Assembly (NCBI GenBank): GCA_035798135.1
Contig: JAPFBR010000001.1
Location: 496,001 to 560,000 of the forward strand
Length of the DNA: 64,000 bases
Reading direction: 5' to 3'
Source: Sediminicola sp035798135
GTDB taxonomy: Bacteria; Bacteroidota; Bacteroidia; Flavobacteriales; Flavobacteriaceae
The notes under the pieces were generated by a model. It made no database searches and was not told the origin of the DNA. It saw only the letters and a list, made by a program, of their open reading frames with translations. The first letter of the stretch is position 1, and each line of letters begins with the position of its first letter. The translations under genes and the position numbers were made by a program. Positions 62,491 through 64,000 of the stretch are shown in pieces.

Positions 62491-63963
62491 TTAGTTGGTT
62501 TGTTTGTAGGCCAAAAGGGTTTTGTATTTTTCCTTTTTATAGATGCCTTCTATCATTTTAAAAACTGGGTTTTTAAAGGCGTAACCCAAAACTCCCGCTA
62601 AGGCCACAAAAATATAACCTGCAGTTGGATTGATCAAATAATGTCCCAAGGCATAGAATCCCAAGGGCAACAATAATTTGGGCAGGGTCAATAAAAGTGT
62701 TTTGGCGTTAAATGCCTGTTTGTCCCCAAAAGCCTTTTTGTTGGAGGTTAGATCGATAGGTGTTTTTATATAAGCGCCTCCCCAAAGAACTAAATAGGAG
62801 TTCACCCCGATATTGTAAATGGCCCCTACCAATACTGCGAGATAGGCCTCCCAGCCAAAATACAGATAAAATGACGCAATAACCGTGCTTATAAGGGTAG
62901 CAATAACTATAAGGTACCATTTGGAATCCAAATATTCCCTATACTTTATGTTCTGACTCATCATCAGAGGATAATAGGAACTGTCCCAACTGGGAACAAA
63001 CTGCCCAAAACTAAAAAGGAACCCGCCCGAGATAAAAATACCGGCAAAAATCTGCCATACTGGATGTTCATAGGTTTCCACTGCACCGGTAAAAAACAGA
63101 AAACCATAGAAGATAAAGAAAAAGCTCATGATCACCGAGGTCCTGGAGCGTTTGTTGCGCTTAATCAGTTTGATGTCGTTCTTTAAGAACGTACCCAAAT
63201 TTCCGAAGCGGTTCAACCAGGATAAATCCTCGGTCTTGGCTTCTGTCTGTTTAACGGCCAGTCCCGCATCCAAATACATGTGTTTTTTAAAATAGGAATA
63301 GGCAGCCATATACAATCCTATTAAAATAGCCCATGGCACAAGGGCCATCCATGGCAGGTTGTAAAGGGTGTCAAAAAAGGGAGCGGTAAAAACTGTTATA
63401 TCTAACAGATTAAAATATTGGCAGCCTCCCAAAACCGCTAAAACAGCAACTGCAGGATAGAAGACGCTATCCTTATTATTGGCCAAAATATTGATAAAGT
63501 TATTACTGTAGATCAAGGCCAACATACCCAGATGCCATCCAATGACACCTATGGGATTATATCCTTCGATCAAAAGCACAATGGAAAAGGGAATAAAGAA
63601 AAAGGCATGTGCGATATTAAAAAAAGAGACCACGGCCTTTCCCAATGAAAAATTTACCACCTGTTGTTTTTTAAAGGGCAGGTACAACAAAGGTTTTATA
63701 TTGGTAATGGGCATTTTTTGCATCATGTACCTGATAAAAAGATCCATCCCCAAGTAATAAATCAGGTATTTGTTCACTATTACCAAGGGATCCCCTATCT
63801 CGGCTTTTTCAATGATATAAAATACCCCAACGCCTAGAAATAAAAACATGGCTATAAAGTATAGGGCGCCAAAGGCCATGAGTATTTTAAAGGCCACATT
63901 GGTCTTGAAGGAAGCAGACCTGATGAACGATTTCCATTGCAGGTTGATAAAGTGTTTGAACAT
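62491..63963 (-). CDS. DUF5687 family membrane protein, probable ABC exporter permease
   Basis: A 490-residue protein with about 10-12 hydrophobic segments and the DUF5687-like N-terminus (FKHFINLQWKSFIRS). It is encoded just before the ABC ATPase, so it is probably the membrane part of a two-gene exporter. The ligand is unknown. The upstream region is cut by the window end. Confidence 0.85.
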   Translation of the reverse strand: MFKHFINLQWKSFIRSASFKTNVAFKILMAFGALYFIAMFLFLGVGVFYIIEKAEIGDPLVIVNKYLIYYLGMDLFIRYMMQKMPITNIKPLLYLPFKKQQVVNFSLGKAVVSFFNIAHAFFFIPFSIVLLIEGYNPIGVIGWHLGMLALIYSNNFINILANNKDSVFYPAVAVLAVLGGCQYFNLLDITVFTAPFFDTLYNLPWMALVPWAILIGLYMAAYSYFKKHMYLDAGLAVKQTEAKTEDLSWLNRFGNLGTFLKNDIKLIKRNKRSRTSVIMSFFFIFYGFLFFTGAVETYEHPVWQIFAGIFISGGFLFSFGQFVPSWDSSYYPLMMSQNIKYREYLDSKWYLIVIATLISTVIASFYLYFGWEAYLAVLVGAIYNIGVNSYLVLWGGAYIKTPIDLTSNKKAFGDKQAFNAKTLLLTLPKLLLPLGFYALGHYLINPTAGYIFVALAGVLGYAFKNPVFKMIEGIYKKEKYKTLLAYKQTN

Positions 63964-64000
63964 AAGGGTTGGTTTGTTATTCTAGGTGGTTAGTATTTTT

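Noticed and set aside
1..64000. CRISPR arrays, tRNA or rRNA genes, insertion sequences, prophage
   Set aside because: No repeat-spacer pattern, no tRNA-like cloverleaf or CCA-flanked stretch, and no transposase or phage gene was recognised.

Overview
The window looks like a chromosomal segment of a member of the Bacteroidota, most probably a marine Flavobacteriaceae relative. The main reasons are: the gliding and type IX secretion proteins GldH and PorW/SprE; a Bacteroidota-style SUF operon; a long AtpB with an N-terminal extension and an F1Fo cluster without beta and epsilon; several families common in this phylum (DUF2480, DUF3078, DUF4292, DUF5687, HU-CCDC81/SPOR); promoters of the TAnnTTTG type; and few Shine-Dalgarno sequences. 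I saw no tRNA, rRNA, insertion sequence, prophage or CRISPR array.

Layout. 1-2.4 kb: a subtilase cut by the window edge and a nuclease-fold protein. 2.4-3.7 kb: hflX. 3.7-4.3 kb: no protein gene, but two tandem copies of a structured RNA unit. 4.3-13.9 kb (minus strand): sufA-sufB-sufC-sufD-sufS, an M43 metalloprotease lipoprotein, a small lipoprotein, sufE, a sufT-like gene, DUF2480 and a DUF3078 protein. 14-23 kb: thiL, brnQ, an X-Pro aminopeptidase, a sortilin-type propeller protein and a zinc carboxypeptidase-like protein. 23.2-26.8 kb: sdhCAB. 26.8-32 kb: a Vsr-like nuclease, an aminotransferase, a serine hydrolase, an acetyltransferase, a third copy of the RNA promoter unit with a 35-residue reading frame, and scoAB. 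32-37.4 kb: ricT-gldH-PBP1A and trhO. 37.7-41.3 kb: recA, a lipoprotein, an ECF sigma factor and a probable trans-envelope anti-sigma factor. 41.4-46 kb: plsC, trpS, dprA, an HU/SPOR protein and a thioesterase. 46-52.6 kb (minus): flippase, dut, nucleotidyltransferase, TPR protein, DUF4292 lipoprotein and EnvC-like protein. 52.7-61.6 kb (minus): porW, bactofilin, atpZ and atpBEFHAG. 61.7-64 kb: an ABC exporter pair.

Most genes are core metabolism and envelope functions. The most unusual signal is non-coding. Three loci (3721-3975, 4105-4322 and, on the minus strand, 30594-30321) share one design. Each has a pair of TTCACAACAT-like direct repeats exactly 21 bp apart, the first lying 58-59 bp upstream of a TATCTTTA/TATATTTA -7 box. 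Each then has RNA hairpins whose loops are C-rich (CCCCAAA or CCCCA), and each ends in a strong intrinsic terminator. I read this as a small regulon of structured RNAs under one DNA-binding regulator. The regulator, the function and any link to known RNA families cannot be settled from the sequence alone.
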